This document shows, piece after piece, positions 32,194-32,279 of a stretch of 32,279 bases of DNA; the stretch's first letter is position 1; every line of letters begins with the position of its first letter. Position numbers and translations under genes: made by a program. Source of the stretch: M55B127 sp035269185. Lineage in GTDB: Bacteria > Bacillota > Halanaerobiia > Halanaerobiales > M55B127. Below the pieces are notes generated by a model. That model worked only from the letters and a program-made list of their open reading frames with translations. It did no database searches and was not told where the DNA came from. Where the stretch lies: NCBI GenBank assembly GCA_964430875.1, contig CAYSHP010000023.1, positions 1 to 32,279 of the forward strand. Reading direction: 5' to 3'.

Positions 32194-32279
32194 TTAATAT
32201 AGATGACAGGCAATATTTCGTTCTTCTGATAAGTATTGTAATTCAGGTTCTACCTCTCTACATTTATCATCAGCAAAAG
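32194..32279 (-). CDS. C-terminal end of a peptide/nickel-type ABC transporter ATP-binding protein (truncated by window edge)
   Basis: Only the last 27 residues lie in the window. They read as ADDKCREVEPELQYLSEE, then NIACHLY and stop, the oligopeptide/dipeptide ATPase (OppD/OppF/DppD-like) C-terminal pattern: Cys, Glu-Pro-x-Leu, then ACHL. Most of the gene is outside the window to the right. It ends 92 bases before the sugar kinase start on the same strand and could be co-transcribed with it. Peptide or nickel uptake cannot be separated from this fragment. Confidence 0.72.
   Translation of the reverse strand, partial: FADDKCREVEPELQYLSEERNIACHLY

Overview
The window is AT-rich, strictly anaerobic-looking bacterial DNA. 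The evidence is ferredoxin-dependent 2-oxoacid oxidation, many [4Fe-4S] proteins, a CO-dehydrogenase-like protein, nickel-dependent racemase homologues, strong Shine-Dalgarno sites and frequent TTG starts. A low-GC Firmicutes-type host (Clostridia or Halanaerobiales) fits best, but no rRNA or other marker is present, so this is inference. Almost every gene from 1 to 30833 is on the + strand. The last two are on the - strand.

Region A (1-15112) is a tightly packed catabolic operon for carboxylic or hydroxy acids. It starts with the tail of a DUF1667 protein, followed by a tripartite tricarboxylate transporter (tctCBA), a four-subunit 2-oxoacid:ferredoxin oxidoreductase (korDABC) and a succinyl-CoA-synthetase-type acyl-CoA ligase (sucCD). 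After these come two LarA-family nickel-dependent hydroxyacid racemase/epimerase homologues flanking a malic enzyme, an IlvD/Edd dehydratase, and a UxaA-type dehydratase split into a small SAF subunit and a large subunit. The logic reads as follows: import a hydroxy acid, fix its stereochemistry, dehydrate or oxidise it to a 2-oxoacid, oxidise that to an acyl-CoA plus reduced ferredoxin, and harvest ATP.

Region B (15234-17535) holds a DUF401 membrane transporter and an asparaginase of the PF06089 type. Region C (17536-23278) contains a 2-hydroxyacid dehydrogenase, then a redox operon. That operon has a CooF-like four-cluster ferredoxin, a short CooS-like protein that keeps the B/D-cluster cysteines but lacks two active-site C-cluster ligands, an FAD/NAD(P)H oxidoreductase, and two proteins I do not recognise. 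Two perfect FadR-type palindromes, ATTGGT-N3-ACCAAT, precede the dehydrogenase and the redox operon. A FadR/GntR regulator is encoded further downstream.

Region D (23344-28168) has a second tctCBA set, an M29/NicX-like metalloenzyme and a DUF1932-type NAD(P)-dependent dehydrogenase. Both tctC genes are followed by a stem-loop before tctB. Region E (28169-29160) is a scar with little coding content. It contains a decayed IS200/IS605 (tnpB) right end that still looks like an omega-RNA region, plus an unrelated inverted repeat and relic ORF. Region F (29171-32279) has the FadR-type regulator, a fumarylacetoacetate-hydrolase-family enzyme, two terminators, a PfkB-family sugar kinase (-) and the C-terminal end of a peptide/nickel-type ABC transporter ATPase (-).

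The most unusual item is the CooF / short CooS / FNOR / two-unknown-protein operon at 18866-23278. It retains four of the six C-cluster ligands and may carry a non-CODH cluster.
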